Positions 1 through 9,255 are shown, counted from the stretch's first letter. The stretch: 64,000 nucleotides of DNA from Meinhardsimonia xiamenensis (GCF_900102905.1 NZ_FNFV01000004.1:62001-126000); one strand, 5' to 3'. Numbers and translations are program-made. Notes: a model not told the origin generated them from the sequence alone.

Positions 1-158
1 CGGTGGTGGAGTTCCTGCCGCCGATTCCGCCCGGCAAGCCGGGCCGCGCCTTCCTCGCCGAACTCGAGGAGGTCATCGAGAGCGCCTCCGACAGGCTGAT
101 GGAAGAGGCTGGATTTCACCTCCCCAAGCCTGGTGCCGCCGCTGCAAGAGGCGGTTAG
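1..158 (+). CDS. PlsC-type 1-acylglycerol-3-phosphate acyltransferase, C-terminal end
   Basis: This is the last 51 codons of a gene entering from the left edge, read in the third frame and ending at TAG 156-158. The visible residues begin VVEFLPPIPPGKPGRAFLAE, which resembles the C-terminal tail of alphaproteobacterial PlsC proteins, where a FLPPIPPG segment precedes a final amphipathic helix. PlsC acylates lysophosphatidate in phospholipid synthesis at the inner membrane. The HX4D catalytic motif lies outside the window, so the call rests on this tail alone and should be treated as probable. Confidence 0.55.
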   Translation, partial: VVEFLPPIPPGKPGRAFLAELEEVIESASDRLMEEAGFHLPKPGAAAARGG

Positions 159-259
159 CACGCAGCGACTTCCCCAGATCAAGCGAGGTGTTCGCCTCGG
201 GGCGTTTGGCTAGCCTGTGCGCCGGGGGTGTCTTCGGGGCAAGCCGGGGACGGGAAGAC

Positions 260-493
260 ATGAAGGGTGACAGTCGAAGGAGGCGCATCTCCTTTCCGGT
301 GACCGTATGGTATGATGAGGAAAGGGAGGAAATCTTCATCGCCCGGTTGACCGGGCAGGTGTTCGTGACCAGCGTCAGCCGTCATGAAGGGGACGAGCGC
401 TTCCATGCCGAGCTGTTCGAGGCGCTCGGCGAGGTTCTTCGCGAGGCGGGAGCCCCGGCACCGGCCCGGGGCGGACCGATCCGCCGGCACTGA
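260..493 (+). CDS. conserved small protein of unknown function
   Basis: This encodes 77 residues. The ATG at 260 is preceded by a GGGAAG ribosome-binding sequence; the frame is open further upstream but without a better start. The protein begins MKGDSRRRRISFPVTVWYDE and continues with alternating hydrophobic residues (IFIARL, VFVTSVS) and an amphipathic helix near FHAELFEALGEVLREAG. It has no signal peptide or membrane segment and looks like a small cytoplasmic alpha/beta protein. I recognise the style from Rhodobacterales genomes but know no function. It converges on the adenosine kinase gene. Confidence 0.6.
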   Translation: MKGDSRRRRISFPVTVWYDEEREEIFIARLTGQVFVTSVSRHEGDERFHAELFEALGEVLREAGAPAPARGGPIRRH

Positions 494-521
494 AAGCCGA
501 AGCTGCCCTGCCGCCCCGATT

Positions 522-1517
522 TCAGAGCAGTCCTTGCGCTAGAAACCGCTTTCGGAGGTCTTCCTGAGGGCGGGCGCCGAGGTGGGAGATCACCTCTGCC
601 GCGGCGGAGTTGCCCATGCGCCCGCAGCTCTCTAGGTCGTAGCCGTGCGTGAGACCCCAGAGAAAGCCTGCGGCAAACAGATCGCCCGCGCCGGTTGCGT
701 CCACCACCTGCGTCGGCAGGGCGGGCACGTGCCAACGGCGCCCCTCCGAGAGGATATGCGCGCCGTTCTCGCTGTCGGTGCAGACGACCGTGTCGATCTC
801 CGCGGCAGCGCGGGCAAGCGCCAGCTCGAAATCGTCCGTCTCATACATCGAGAGGATCTCGGCCCGGTTCGCGAAAAGCAGGTCCACATCCTCGCGCAGC
901 ATCCGTGCGAAGGCCTCGCGGTGACGCTCGATGCAGAACGGGTCCGACAATGTGATGGATACCCGCCCTCCGGACTCGCGCGCCGCGCGGATGGCGCGGG
1001 CAAAGGCCTCATGGCTTTCCGGCCCGTCAAAGCGGTAGCCTTCGAGAAAGATCCACTCCGCTTCCGCGATCTGGTTCACGTCGATGTCGGAGGGCGAGAG
1101 GAATTCCGTCACGCCAAGATAGGTGTTCATCGTGCGCTCGCCGTCGGGGGTGACAAGCACGATGCAGCGCCCCGTCTCGGCGGGGTGATCCGCCGGCGCG
1201 AAAGGGGTTTCGTAGACCGCGCCCTGCGCACGCAGGTCATGGGCGAAGATGGCGCCAAGCTGGTCGTCCTTGACCTTGCCGACATATGCCGTTCGCCCGC
1301 CAAGCGCGGCGATGCCGGCGATGGTGTTGGCCGCCGAGCCGCCCGACATCTCCTCGGCCGGGCCGATCCGGTCATAGAGCTCCAGTCCCCGCCGCCGGTC
1401 GACGAGTTGCATGATCCCCTTCTGGATGCCGTTCTCTTCGAGAAAGGCGTCGTCGCAGTGGGTGAGGATGTCCACCATGGCGTTGCCGATGCCGACGACG
1501 TGGAAGCGCTTGGTCAC
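522..1517 (-). CDS. adenosine kinase, PfkB family
   Basis: This 331-residue ribokinase/PfkB-family protein probably phosphorylates adenosine to AMP in purine salvage. Near the N-terminus it has the GIGNAMVDIL nucleoside-binding segment and MSGGSAANTIAGIAALGG (PfkB signature 1). At the C-terminus VVDATGAGDLFAAGFLWG carries the catalytic Asp and the anion hole (signature 2). Length and motifs fit the alphaproteobacterial adenosine kinase group better than fructokinase or KDG kinase. The GTG at 1517 overlaps the nth stop as GTGA, so the two genes are probably translationally coupled; an upstream in-frame ATG at 1541 would sit inside nth. Confidence 0.8.
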   Translation of the reverse strand: MTKRFHVVGIGNAMVDILTHCDDAFLEENGIQKGIMQLVDRRRGLELYDRIGPAEEMSGGSAANTIAGIAALGGRTAYVGKVKDDQLGAIFAHDLRAQGAVYETPFAPADHPAETGRCIVLVTPDGERTMNTYLGVTEFLSPSDIDVNQIAEAEWIFLEGYRFDGPESHEAFARAIRAARESGGRVSITLSDPFCIERHREAFARMLREDVDLLFANRAEILSMYETDDFELALARAAAEIDTVVCTDSENGAHILSEGRRWHVPALPTQVVDATGAGDLFAAGFLWGLTHGYDLESCGRMGNSAAAEVISHLGARPQEDLRKRFLAQGLL

Positions 1518-2158
1518 TCGGTCTTCTCCTCGTAGGGACACAGATCGCGGATCAGGCAGTCAGGGCAGCGCGGCTTGCGCGCCTTGCAGATATAGCGGCC
1601 GTGCAGGATCAGCCAGTGATGCGCATGGCGCTGGAACTCGACCGGCACGTTGTCCTCGATGGCGCGCTCGACGGCCAGAACATCCTTGCCCACCGCGATT
1701 CCGGTCCGGTTGCCGACGCGGAAGATGTGCGTGTCCACCGCCTGCGCGGGATAGCCGAAGGCCACATTGAGAACGACGTTGGCCGTCTTTCGCCCGACGC
1801 CCGGAAGCGCCTGCAGCGCCGCGCGGGAGTCCGGAACCTCGCCGCCGTACTGCTCGACGAGGATGCGAGAGAGGGCGATCACGTTCTTTGCCTTGTTGCG
1901 GAAGAGCCCGATCGTCTTGATGTATTCGATCAGCCCTTCCTCGCCGAGCTCGAGCATCTGCGCGGGGGTGGTGACGCGGGCGAAGAGCGGGCGCGTCGCG
2001 CGGTTCACGCCCGCATCGGTTGCCTGGGCGCTGAGCACGACGGCAACCAGAAGCGTGTAGGCATTGACGTACTCGAGCTCGCTCCTCGGTTCGGGATTGG
2101 CGTCCCTGAACCGGGTGAAGATCGCCCTCAGCTGGTGATAGTCGAGCTGCTGTGCCAT
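1514..2158 (-). CDS. nth: endonuclease III (base-excision repair glycosylase/AP lyase)
   Basis: This 214-residue protein has the canonical Nth layout. The HhH motif is LPGVGRKTANVVLNVAFG, with catalytic Lys124, and the catalytic Asp142 lies in VDTHIFRVGNRTG. A C-terminal [4Fe-4S] loop has four cysteines (C191, C198, C201, C207; spacing 6-2-5). It removes oxidised pyrimidines and cleaves the abasic site. ATG 2158 follows a GAGGGGG ribosome-binding site; the frame stays open far upstream, antisense to the alkyltransferase gene, but those residues are not Nth-like. It is divergent from the Ada-like gene, so two DNA repair genes share about 105 bp of upstream DNA. Confidence 0.93.
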   Translation of the reverse strand: MAQQLDYHQLRAIFTRFRDANPEPRSELEYVNAYTLLVAVVLSAQATDAGVNRATRPLFARVTTPAQMLELGEEGLIEYIKTIGLFRNKAKNVIALSRILVEQYGGEVPDSRAALQALPGVGRKTANVVLNVAFGYPAQAVDTHIFRVGNRTGIAVGKDVLAVERAIEDNVPVEFQRHAHHWLILHGRYICKARKPRCPDCLIRDLCPYEEKTE

Positions 2159-2263
2159 CGCCCCCTCATGCCGTGCGGCGCGCGTGTGCACAAGACCGGC
2201 CAGAAGTCCTTCGCGCAAGTTCCGGGTCGAAGCGGAAGCGGCATGCGCGCTATACCGTGCGGC

Positions 2264-3145
2264 ATGCAAGCCATTTCGCGGAGCGTGAACGTGACCGACG
2301 GGAACCCCGAGCGCGCCTATCACTACGCGGTAATCCGCCGCGCCATCGAGATCATCGACGCCGCCTGGCCCGAGCCGGTGTCGCTCGAGCGGCTCGCGGC
2401 CGAGATGAAGATGAGCCCCGCGCACTTTCAGCGCGTCTTCAGCCGCTGGGTGGGCGTCTCGCCCAAGCGCTACCAGCAGTATCTCGCGCTCGATCACGCC
2501 CGTGCGCTGCTGCGCGAGCGTTTCACCACGCTTGAGACGGCGCAGGCGGTGGGACTTTCGGGCAGCGGGCGGCTGCACGACCTGTTCCTGCGCTGGGAGG
2601 CGATGAGCCCCGGCGACTACGCCCGGCGCGGGGCGGGGCTGACCATCCGCTGGGGCTGGTTCGACAGTCCCTTTGGCGAGGCGCTCGCCATGGGCACCGA
2701 GCGCGGCCTTTGCGGGCTGGCCTTCGCCGCCGAGACCGGGCGCGCGGCGGCGATGGAGGACATGACAAGCCGCTGGCCGGAGGCGCGCTTCGTCGAGGAC
2801 GCCGCGGCCATCGCACCGTGGGTGGAGGCGGCCTTCGGCCTTTCGGGCGAGGCGCGATTGCATCTCATCGGCGCGCCCTTCCAGATCAAGGTGTGGGAGG
2901 CCCTTCTGGCCATTCCCTCGGGGCACGTGACGACCTATTCCGCAATCGCCGGCGCCATCGGCCAGCCGCGTGCGGTGCGCGCCGTGGGCACCGCGGTGGG
3001 CCGCAATCCGGTCAGTTGGCTCATTCCCTGTCACCGCGCGCTCCGCAAGACAGGCGGTCTGGGCGGTTACCACTGGGGGTTGCCGGTGAAGCGCGCGATG
3101 CTCGCCTTCGAGTCGGCACGTGCCGAGGGTGCGGCGAAGGCGTGA
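2264..3145 (+). CDS. Ada-like methylated-DNA cysteine methyltransferase with AraC-type HTH
   Basis: Two domains of the Ada protein are visible. An AraC-type DNA-binding domain occupies about residues 25-120 (IIDAAWPEPVSLERLAAEMK, SPAHFQRVFSRWVGVSPKRY). A C-terminal O6-methylguanine methyltransferase domain follows, with the acceptor Cys in IPCHRAL and the YSAIAGAIGQPRAVRAVG helix. The N-terminal Ada zinc domain that accepts phosphotriester methyl groups is absent, so methyl-dependent activation as in E. coli Ada is not expected from this chain alone. The first start is ATG 2264; GTG 2291, with GGAG seven bases upstream, is an equally good alternative. Confidence 0.85.
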   Translation: MQAISRSVNVTDGNPERAYHYAVIRRAIEIIDAAWPEPVSLERLAAEMKMSPAHFQRVFSRWVGVSPKRYQQYLALDHARALLRERFTTLETAQAVGLSGSGRLHDLFLRWEAMSPGDYARRGAGLTIRWGWFDSPFGEALAMGTERGLCGLAFAAETGRAAAMEDMTSRWPEARFVEDAAAIAPWVEAAFGLSGEARLHLIGAPFQIKVWEALLAIPSGHVTTYSAIAGAIGQPRAVRAVGTAVGRNPVSWLIPCHRALRKTGGLGGYHWGLPVKRAMLAFESARAEGAAKA

Positions 3146-3266
3146 TCCGATCGGCGAAGTATGGCCCATGCCGGGGCTTCTGCAGGCACGGCGATGCAGG
3201 TGCGTTTCCCTTGCAGGGATCAGGTGTTATGTAAGGGGCAACTAAAATAACCGCATGAGGCATGCC

Positions 3267-3506
3267 ATGGCACGAGCACGCTTGAAGACCGTCACCGCAA
3301 TCGTCGCAGCGCTCGCCGTTTCCGGCTGCTCGATCTGGGATCGCATGAGCGAACAGGAACAGACGACAACTGCCGCGACGGTCGGCGCCGTCGGCGGCGC
3401 GGTGGCGGGAGCCCATGTCGCCGGGGGCGGAAACCGTACGCTGGGGGCGCTGCTGGGTGGAATACTTGGTGCCGGCACCGGCGTTGCGGTTGCAGACAGA
3501 TACTGA
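3267..3506 (+). CDS. glycine-zipper lipoprotein
   Basis: This is a 79-residue exported lipoprotein. Residues 1-21 form a signal peptide with lipobox AVSGC (Cys21). After a short polar linker, a glycine-zipper segment (VGAVGGAVAGAHVAGGGN, LGALLGGILGAGTGVAVAD) resembles the SlyB/glycine-zipper 2TM outer-membrane families. Start 3267 has GAGG at a good distance; an in-frame ATG at 3255 lacks a ribosome-binding site. It is followed at 44 bp by a second lipoprotein with the same zipper, suggesting a two-gene envelope unit. Confidence 0.75.
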   Translation: MARARLKTVTAIVAALAVSGCSIWDRMSEQEQTTTAATVGAVGGAVAGAHVAGGGNRTLGALLGGILGAGTGVAVADRY

Positions 3507-3549
3507 GTTTCCCGGCAATTGCCGGACATGTCACGGGAAGGGGTAACCG

Positions 3550-4200
3550 ATGATCCTGCGAACGGTTGTATCGCTTGTTGCGGCTGCGGCGCTTCTGGCC
3601 GCCTGCGCCGATCCCGAAACCGATCCGCGCGCGCGCACGAAGACCGGTGCGCTCCTCGGCGGGCTGACGGGCGCGTTGATCGGCAGCCAGATCGACTCGA
3701 AGGACGGCAACAACACCGAGGGTATCATCATCGGTGGCGTCGCGGGGGCGCTCACCGGCGCCGCGATCGGCGACGCGCTCGACAAACAGGCTGCCGAACT
3801 GCGGCAACGGCTTGATGGGCGGGTGCGCATCGTGCGGCAGGGCGACGAGCTTGTCGTCGTGATGCCGAACGACATCCTCTTCGAGTTCGACAGCGCCGAG
3901 GTGGCACCCGAGCTGGTGCCCGACCTGCGCGAGCTCGCCGCCAGCCTCAAGCGCTACCCCGGCACCATCGTGGAGGTTCAGGGGCACACCGATGGCGTCG
4001 GCTCCGCGGCCTACAACCTGCGCCTGAGCAAGGAGCGCGCCGACAATGTGCGCGCCATCCTCGTTGGCGCCGGTGTCGAGCCGAGCCGTGTCATCGCCGT
4101 CGGCATGGGAGAAAACGTCCTGCCGCCGGGGGTGTCCGCCATTCCGGAGAACAACCCGCTGCGCCGTCGGGTGGAGATCTACATCCGGCCCGCACGCTAG
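3550..4200 (+). CDS. OmpA-domain lipoprotein with glycine zipper
   Basis: This 216-residue protein has a lipoprotein signal (ALLAAC, Cys19). A glycine-zipper region spans about residues 32-80 (GALLGGLTGALIGSQI, GGVAGALTGAAIGDAL). The C-terminal OmpA/Pal/MotB peptidoglycan-binding domain (about 105-215) contains FDSAEVAPELVPDL, VEVQGHTDGVGS and LRLSKERADNVRAIL. It probably anchors the outer membrane to peptidoglycan, like YiaD-type proteins. ATG 3550 follows GGGAAGGGG. The zipper is shared with the small lipoprotein just upstream. Confidence 0.85.
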   Translation: MILRTVVSLVAAAALLAACADPETDPRARTKTGALLGGLTGALIGSQIDSKDGNNTEGIIIGGVAGALTGAAIGDALDKQAAELRQRLDGRVRIVRQGDELVVVMPNDILFEFDSAEVAPELVPDLRELAASLKRYPGTIVEVQGHTDGVGSAAYNLRLSKERADNVRAILVGAGVEPSRVIAVGMGENVLPPGVSAIPENNPLRRRVEIYIRPAR

Positions 4201-4288
4201 CCGCAGGGCGGGGCGGCAGGGCGGCCTCGAGCGCTTGCCTTGCCCCCTTTCCGGGCGATAATCGACGGGGAGGGGGAGTGATGAGGCC

Positions 4289-5059
4289 ATGCCGTTCCAG
4301 AAGATCGAGCCCGAGAAGCTGGCGCAGGCGGTGATCCGGCAGATCGAGCTTCTGATCCTGCGGGGCATCCTGCGACCGGGGGAGAGATTGCCTTCGGAGC
4401 GGGAGCTGGCGCAGAAGCTGTCGGTTTCGCGCCCAAGCCTGCGCGAGGCGCTGGCCGAGCTCCAGGAGCGCGGGCTTCTGGTCACCCGGCCTGGCTCGGG
4501 TGTGTATGTGGCCGATGTTCTCGGCTCGGCCTTTTCGCCGGCCCTGATCCGCCTGATGGGCGCCCATGACGAGGCGGTGTTCGACTACATCTCTTTCCGC
4601 CGCGACATGGAGGGACTTGCCGCGGAGCGGGCGGCGCGGCTCGCCAGCGAGACCGATCTGAAGGTGGTGGCGGCGATATTCGCCAGGATGGAGGCCGCGC
4701 ATCAGCGCCGCAACCCGGAGGAGGAGGCGCGGCTTGATGCGGAGTTCCACCTCTCCATCATCGAGGCTTCACACAACATCGTCATGTTGCACATGATGCG
4801 CTCGATGTACGACCTGCTGCGGCAGGGCGTGTTCTACAACCGCCGGATCATGTTCGAGCAGCGCACCCGGCGCATCAGCCTCCTCGACCAGCATCGGGCA
4901 ATCAATAACGCCCTGCAGGCCCGCGACCCCGAAGGCGCGCGCGCGGCGGTGGAGGCCCACCTCGACTACATCGAGGCCTCACTGCGCGATCACCGGAAAG
5001 CGGAAGCCAACGAGGCGGTTGCGCGACAGCGCTTCCAGCACGTGCAGGCGCGACGCTGA
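4289..5059 (+). CDS. GntR-family regulator, FCD subfamily
   Basis: This 256-residue regulator has an N-terminal winged HTH (about 5-75; RLPSERELAQKLSVSRPSLR then LVTRPGSGVYV) and a C-terminal all-helical FCD ligand domain (about 95-240). The FCD half includes FHLSIIEASHNIVMLHMMRS and a final segment EGARAAVEAHLDYIEASL. Such proteins (PdhR, LldR, UxuR types) usually respond to organic or sugar acids. The start is supported by a GGAGGGGGAG stretch. No target can be assigned: its downstream neighbour is an interrupted ORF and its upstream neighbour a lipoprotein. Confidence 0.85.
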   Translation: MPFQKIEPEKLAQAVIRQIELLILRGILRPGERLPSERELAQKLSVSRPSLREALAELQERGLLVTRPGSGVYVADVLGSAFSPALIRLMGAHDEAVFDYISFRRDMEGLAAERAARLASETDLKVVAAIFARMEAAHQRRNPEEEARLDAEFHLSIIEASHNIVMLHMMRSMYDLLRQGVFYNRRIMFEQRTRRISLLDQHRAINNALQARDPEGARAAVEAHLDYIEASLRDHRKAEANEAVARQRFQHVQARR

Positions 5060-5340
5060 CAACCCGTCTGACGAGGCACACGGCCCGCTCCGTGCCCGCG
5101 AAGCAGGGCAGGCGGGGTTTCGGAAGAGGGAACGATCCGGTTGCCGCGCTATCCTTGGCTGCGAAACGATTCGTTTACCTTCTTTGGGCTGGATCGTTTT
5201 TCTCTAAAATAACGAATCTTGATTGTGTGACCGGTGCGATTGCAGCATCGCGCTGGTTCGCGTGGGCAGGGTTGCCCGTCCGAGGCAAGGACTTCGTGGC
5301 AGCGCCGTCAGGCGGGCGGGATCAGAGAGGAGCGAAAGAT
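5060..5340. other. intergenic region, relatively AT-rich, with a perfect palindrome
   Basis: No credible gene is seen here. A 13-base perfect inverted repeat (AAACGA-T-TCGTTT) lies at 5164-5176. About 30 bases downstream is an AT-rich stretch with a possible -10 (TAAAAT, 5205-5210), but no convincing -35 at standard spacing. The region could carry the promoter and operator for the ORF beginning at 5341. Confidence 0.4.
5164..5176. promoter_or_regulatory. perfect 6+1+6 palindrome, possible operator
   Basis: AAACGATTCGTTT is fully symmetric about its central base and sits in the only AT-rich stretch between the GntR-family gene and the interrupted ORF at 5341. It does not match a GntR-FCD consensus (TGGTnnnACCA), so the binding protein is unknown. 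Confidence 0.3.
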
Positions 5341-5691
5341 ATGACCGAGAAGGTTGATGCTGGGCGCCCCGAGCAGGGCTCGCAATCCTTCGGATCCCGT
5401 CCCGCGGCTGGTTTGACCTTCACTTTCGACGAGGCGCTCAGCGATCTGATGCGTAGTTCTGTCGAGGTGTCGGACCCTTAGGCGCTCGGACTCTTTGTGC
5501 GCGATGCGGTCCTCACCTACCTGCATCTGGGGCAGCTTCGCGCCGCGGGGGTTGAACTGCTTGCCCGGCGCGCCGAGGACGGCCGCGAGTTCCGGCTGCG
5601 GCTGCCGGACGAGCAGAGTTCGCAACTGCAGGAAGCAGAAGCGGGCGCTGCCAGGGCGAAAGGCGGCAGAGCATCTGGGCGCGCCGGCTGA
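5341..5691 (+). pseudogene. small ORF interrupted by an in-frame amber codon
   Basis: ATG 5341, behind GGAGCG, opens a 46-codon reading frame that ends at TAG 5479-5481. The same frame then continues without interruption to 5691 (ALGLFVRDAVLTYLHLGQLR, then FRLRLPDEQ). The text on both sides of the TAG reads like one protein of about 116 residues, so a nonsense change is the simplest explanation. An internal ATG at 5497 could restart the second half. I do not recognise the family. Confidence 0.4.
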
Positions 5692-5809
5692 ATCCGTGGC
5701 CTGTGTGGGTTTGCGCATCCGGCTGAGCGCCTCCAGGGCAGATTGCTGAACAGCGCGGTGGACAAAAGATGAGCTGCTGGCGGGTGCGAATGGGGAAAGG
5801 GGGCGTACC

Positions 5810-8794
5810 ATGACGGTTTACACGAATTACCGCATCGTCGGATCCAACGATTTTGGCGCCGCTCTGACGGCGGTAGGCGATATCGATGGTGACGGTATCG
5901 TAGATTTCGCCATTGGTGCGCCCAACTGGACGTCGTGGGGGGACTGGGAAGGGACCGCGTGGTTGGTTTCGGGGGGCCGACCTCGCCGCGGCCGATGCCG
6001 CCGATGGGACGGTTGATGGCATCATTCAGGCCGAGAACCTGCACAGCTTCGCCGGCAGTTCGAGCTACCGCTTTCTTGCCGGACAGTTCAACAACCTTGC
6101 GTCCAACGGTGCCGGGACCACGCTCGCGTCCGGCGACGTGATCGGCGACAGCCGACCCGAGATCCTCATCGCCCACCCCGACGCCACCCGGAACGTGCCC
6201 GGCTGGGGCGGCGTGAACGTGGGCAAGGTCTACATGATCGCCCCCGAGGATATGGCGGCGCTCGATGCCCAGGACGGCGCCACGGATCATCAGATCGACC
6301 TCGGCAACACCCGCCTCGCCGGATGTTACAGCTACGAGTTCCGGGGCGAGGCGACAAATCCCGATCTCCATCTCAGCGCGGTCATCGGTGGGCAGGCCGG
6401 CGCGTCGGTGGGCACGGTTGACGACCTGTGGGGTGACGGCAAGGACGAGATACTGATCGGCGATCCCCGCTGGCAGCGCCCCACAAGCTCGGACCTCTAT
6501 GTCGGCAATTATTGTCCCGGCGCCAGCGCGGTTACCCCGGCGCCAGCGCGGGCGCGCTTTATGTGATCGATTCGTCTTCCCTGGCAGCTGCCGATGCCGA
6601 CGGAAGCGGCAGCCATGATCGCCAGATCGACCTCGAGGACGTCGCCAAGTACGGCCAGACCTACAAGATCGTCGGTGGATGGGGTGGGGGGAACAACCCG
6701 TTTGGCGAGCCGATCGTCTGGGCCGGCATGGGCTCTTCGGTAGCCACCGGGGATGTGCTCGGCGACAGCCGGGAGGATATCCTCGTGGGTGCCGGCGAGA
6801 GCAGCATGCAGGGTCCGTTTTCCGGCGCGGTCTGGCTTGCTGCACCCGGCGCGATAGAGGATCACTCGACCACGGCGCCCGATGGCCAGAAGATCGTCAA
6901 TCTCAACGACGACTGGGTCGGGGGGACCAACCAGAACTGGTACACGATCTCTGGCGAGAAAGGCTACGACGAGCTGGCCAGCGGGCCCAACAGCCTTGAC
7001 GCCGGTGCCGATCTCGACGGCGATGGCCGGGCCGACATGCTGATGGGCGCGCGTTTCTACGACTGGAAGCCCGGCCGGACCCTGCATGTGCCCGCGGACG
7101 CCGATCTGGAGAATGTGGGCGCCGCCTATCTAGTCGCGTCGAGCGAGCTGTCCATCATTGACGGCAACGACGACCATTACATCAAGCTGCAAGATGTCGT
7201 CGACCGCAATCAGCCGGGCGATCCGTATCCGTCGCTGAACACCCGATACAGCTACAAGTTCCTCGGCGAGGAAGCGCACGATCAGGCCGGCATGGCGGTC
7301 AAGATGCTCGGCGACGTTACCGGCGATGGGGTGGCCGACCTTCTGATCGGCGCGCCGCGCGGCAACACCGAGCCCGGCAAGGCCTATCTGATCTCGGGCG
7401 GCGCGCTCGAGGATCTCGATAGCCTCGACAGTATCGATCAGCTGATCTACCTCGGCAATGTCGCTGGCGTCGGTGGCTCCTACAAATTCGTCGGAACCTC
7501 GATTGACGTGTTCGGCGACGGTTCGGTCATTACCGGCGACGGTGCGGGCTCGAGTTTTGCCGATCTCGGCGACATGGACGGTGACGGCCGGACCGACTTT
7601 GCGATCGGCACTTCCACCGGCAAGAGCTACGTGATCGGCTCGACGGACCTTTACAACCTCGACGCTGTTGACGGGGCGGTCGACGGGGTCATCCACCTCG
7701 AGAACGTGCCCTACGAGCCCGAACTCGTCACCTACGACGCGATCCGCACGTCGATTCCAATCAGCGGCTTGCAGGCACAGAGCCCGCTCAGGGTGGCCGA
7801 CGGAGAACTCGAATCGGTGGTGGAGCCAATCACCTTCCAGCTTGCGACGCATGGCAAGCTGAGCGAGGGCGACATCGCGACGATCGACGGAGTGGACTAC
7901 GTGGTCTACAATGTCGCCGACGGCAAGGGCACGGCTATCCTGGATACCCCGGGCCCCGGTACCACCCCCAAGGGGATGAACTTCACCGCGTTGCGGATGA
8001 ACCCTGTGGTGTCGGGAACGGGCCCCAGCCTCACGCTGATCATTCCCGACGACCCGGATGGCGACTTCGAGCGGATCAACGCCATACAGGTGAATTCGAT
8101 CAACGCTGCGCCCTCCAACACTGCGGCGGCATTGGTCGATGGCGACAACCTGGTCACGTTGGTGTGTTTCGCCGCCGGGACGCGAATCATCACGCGCCAT
8201 GGCGAGGTGACGGTTGAGCGGCTCCAGCCGGGTGATGAGGTGCTCACGCTTGACAACGGCTTCAAGCCGCTGCGCTGGGTGGGGTCCACCAGGCTGCGCA
8301 CTTGCGAGCGTACCGCGCCGATCCGTATCCGCGCCGGCGTGTTCGGCAACAGCGAGGACCTGTTCGTCTCGCCGCAGCACCGTATGCTGATCCGCTCGCC
8401 TCTGGCCGAACTGCTTTTCGGCGAGCACGAGGTGCTGGTTGCCGCTCGCCATCTGGTGGATGGTGAACGGGTCGATCGTGTCAGTGGCGGCGTGGTGAGC
8501 TACTATCACCTGCTTTTCGACCAGCACGAAATCATCTTCGCAAACGGCGCGCCGACCGAGTCGCTCTATCCCGCCCCGGACGTGGTGGCCGAGCTGCCCG
8601 AGCCCATGCGCCAAGCGCTGTATGAGCGGCTTCCTGCACTGCGGGACGGGCGCACGCCCGGTGGTTTCGAAAGCCTCGCGCGGGTCGCGCTTCGTGGCAG
8701 GGAGGCCCGGATCCTGTGGCGTGAGATGGCGCGAGGCCGGGAACATCAGCCACAGCGGCAGGTGGCGCCGGCCAGCTACGCCTTGGCGCGCTGA
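5810..8794 (+). pseudogene. FG-GAP repeat protein with C-terminal Hint domain, broken by two frameshifts
   Basis: The intact form would be about 987 residues. It has integrin-type FG-GAP repeats (recurring GDIDGDGIVDFAIGAP, GDVIGDSRPEILIAHP, GDVTGDGVADLLIGAP) and a C-terminal Hint domain starting at VCFAAGTRIITRHGE, with LQPGDEVLTLDNG and SPQHRMLIRSP. This architecture is common in secreted Rhodobacterales proteins; the repeats bind calcium and Hint may process or attach the protein. The reading frame shifts near the G6 run at 5971-5976. It shifts back at a 20-base tandem duplication (16-base copies at 6516-6531 and 6536-6551). Three fragments remain: about 5810-5976, 5977-6531 and 6552-8794. 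ATG 5810 follows GGGAAAGGGGG. Confidence 0.8.
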
Positions 8795-9078
8795 GCGTCG
8801 CCCGACCGGCCCCGTCAGCGGGCGCCGCGGACGGCCACAAGCCTTCCCCCGCCTGGCTCAAGCCGGTTCCGCCGCTTCAGCCGAATACCGCGTCAAGAGC
8901 CGCCCGCTGCTCCGGCGGGCGGCATCTGCCATGTTGCGCCTGCCCGCCGGGCCAGGCTGCAGGCGCCACGGTCAGCGTCAATGGTGCGTGCGGCAAAGTA
9001 ACGAACGCGCATCATGGTCGCCCATGTCTCGAGGGAAACCTTCCTCGAACTTGCAGAGCTGGGCGCCGTGCTGATGCT
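8795..9078. other. intergenic region before attL
   Basis: I see no credible gene between the Hint-protein stop and the left attachment site. Apart from weak GC-rich inverted repeats just after the stop codon, nothing distinctive is visible. Confidence 0.4.
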
Positions 9079-9127
9079 TGGTAGCGGAGGAGGGACTCGA
9101 ACCCCCGACACGCGGATTATGATTCCG
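9079..9127. repeat. attL: attL core: displaced 3' half of tRNA-Met
   Basis: These 49 bases are identical to 47816-47864. They correspond on the minus strand to the tRNA-Met sequence from the 5' side of the anticodon stem to the CCA end. Identity stops at 9128 (G against C). This copy has no 5' half, so it is the displaced target remnant and not a tRNA gene. Confidence 0.92.
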
Positions 9128-9158
9128 GACCAAAAATCAATGACTTCAACAATCGCGA

Positions 9159-9210
9159 TTGAAAACCGGGGCCGGACATAGCGGGAACGTAGAGCGAAAG
9201 TTGAAAACCG
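9159..9210 (+). repeat. two TTGAAAACCG boxes inside attL (candidate integrase arm sites)
   Basis: Perfect copies of TTGAAAACCG lie at 9159-9168 and 9201-9210, in the 128-bp gene-free strip between the attL core and the last late gene. Two further perfect copies in the same orientation lie just inside attR (47727-47736 and 47739-47748). The longer match GAAAGTTGAAAACCG is shared by the 9201 and 47727 copies. In circular phage DNA these would flank the attP core, as arm-type sites of lambda-like integrases do. Confidence 0.6.
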
Positions 9211-9255
9211 GCTCACGCCCGGCGAATCGCCCGTGATGCCGCCGCTCGCGCCGGA

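Noticed and set aside
9079-9127. second tRNA-Met gene on the minus strand
   Set aside because: Only the 3' half is present; identity with the real tRNA stops at 9127 and no 5' half follows. It is the attL remnant.
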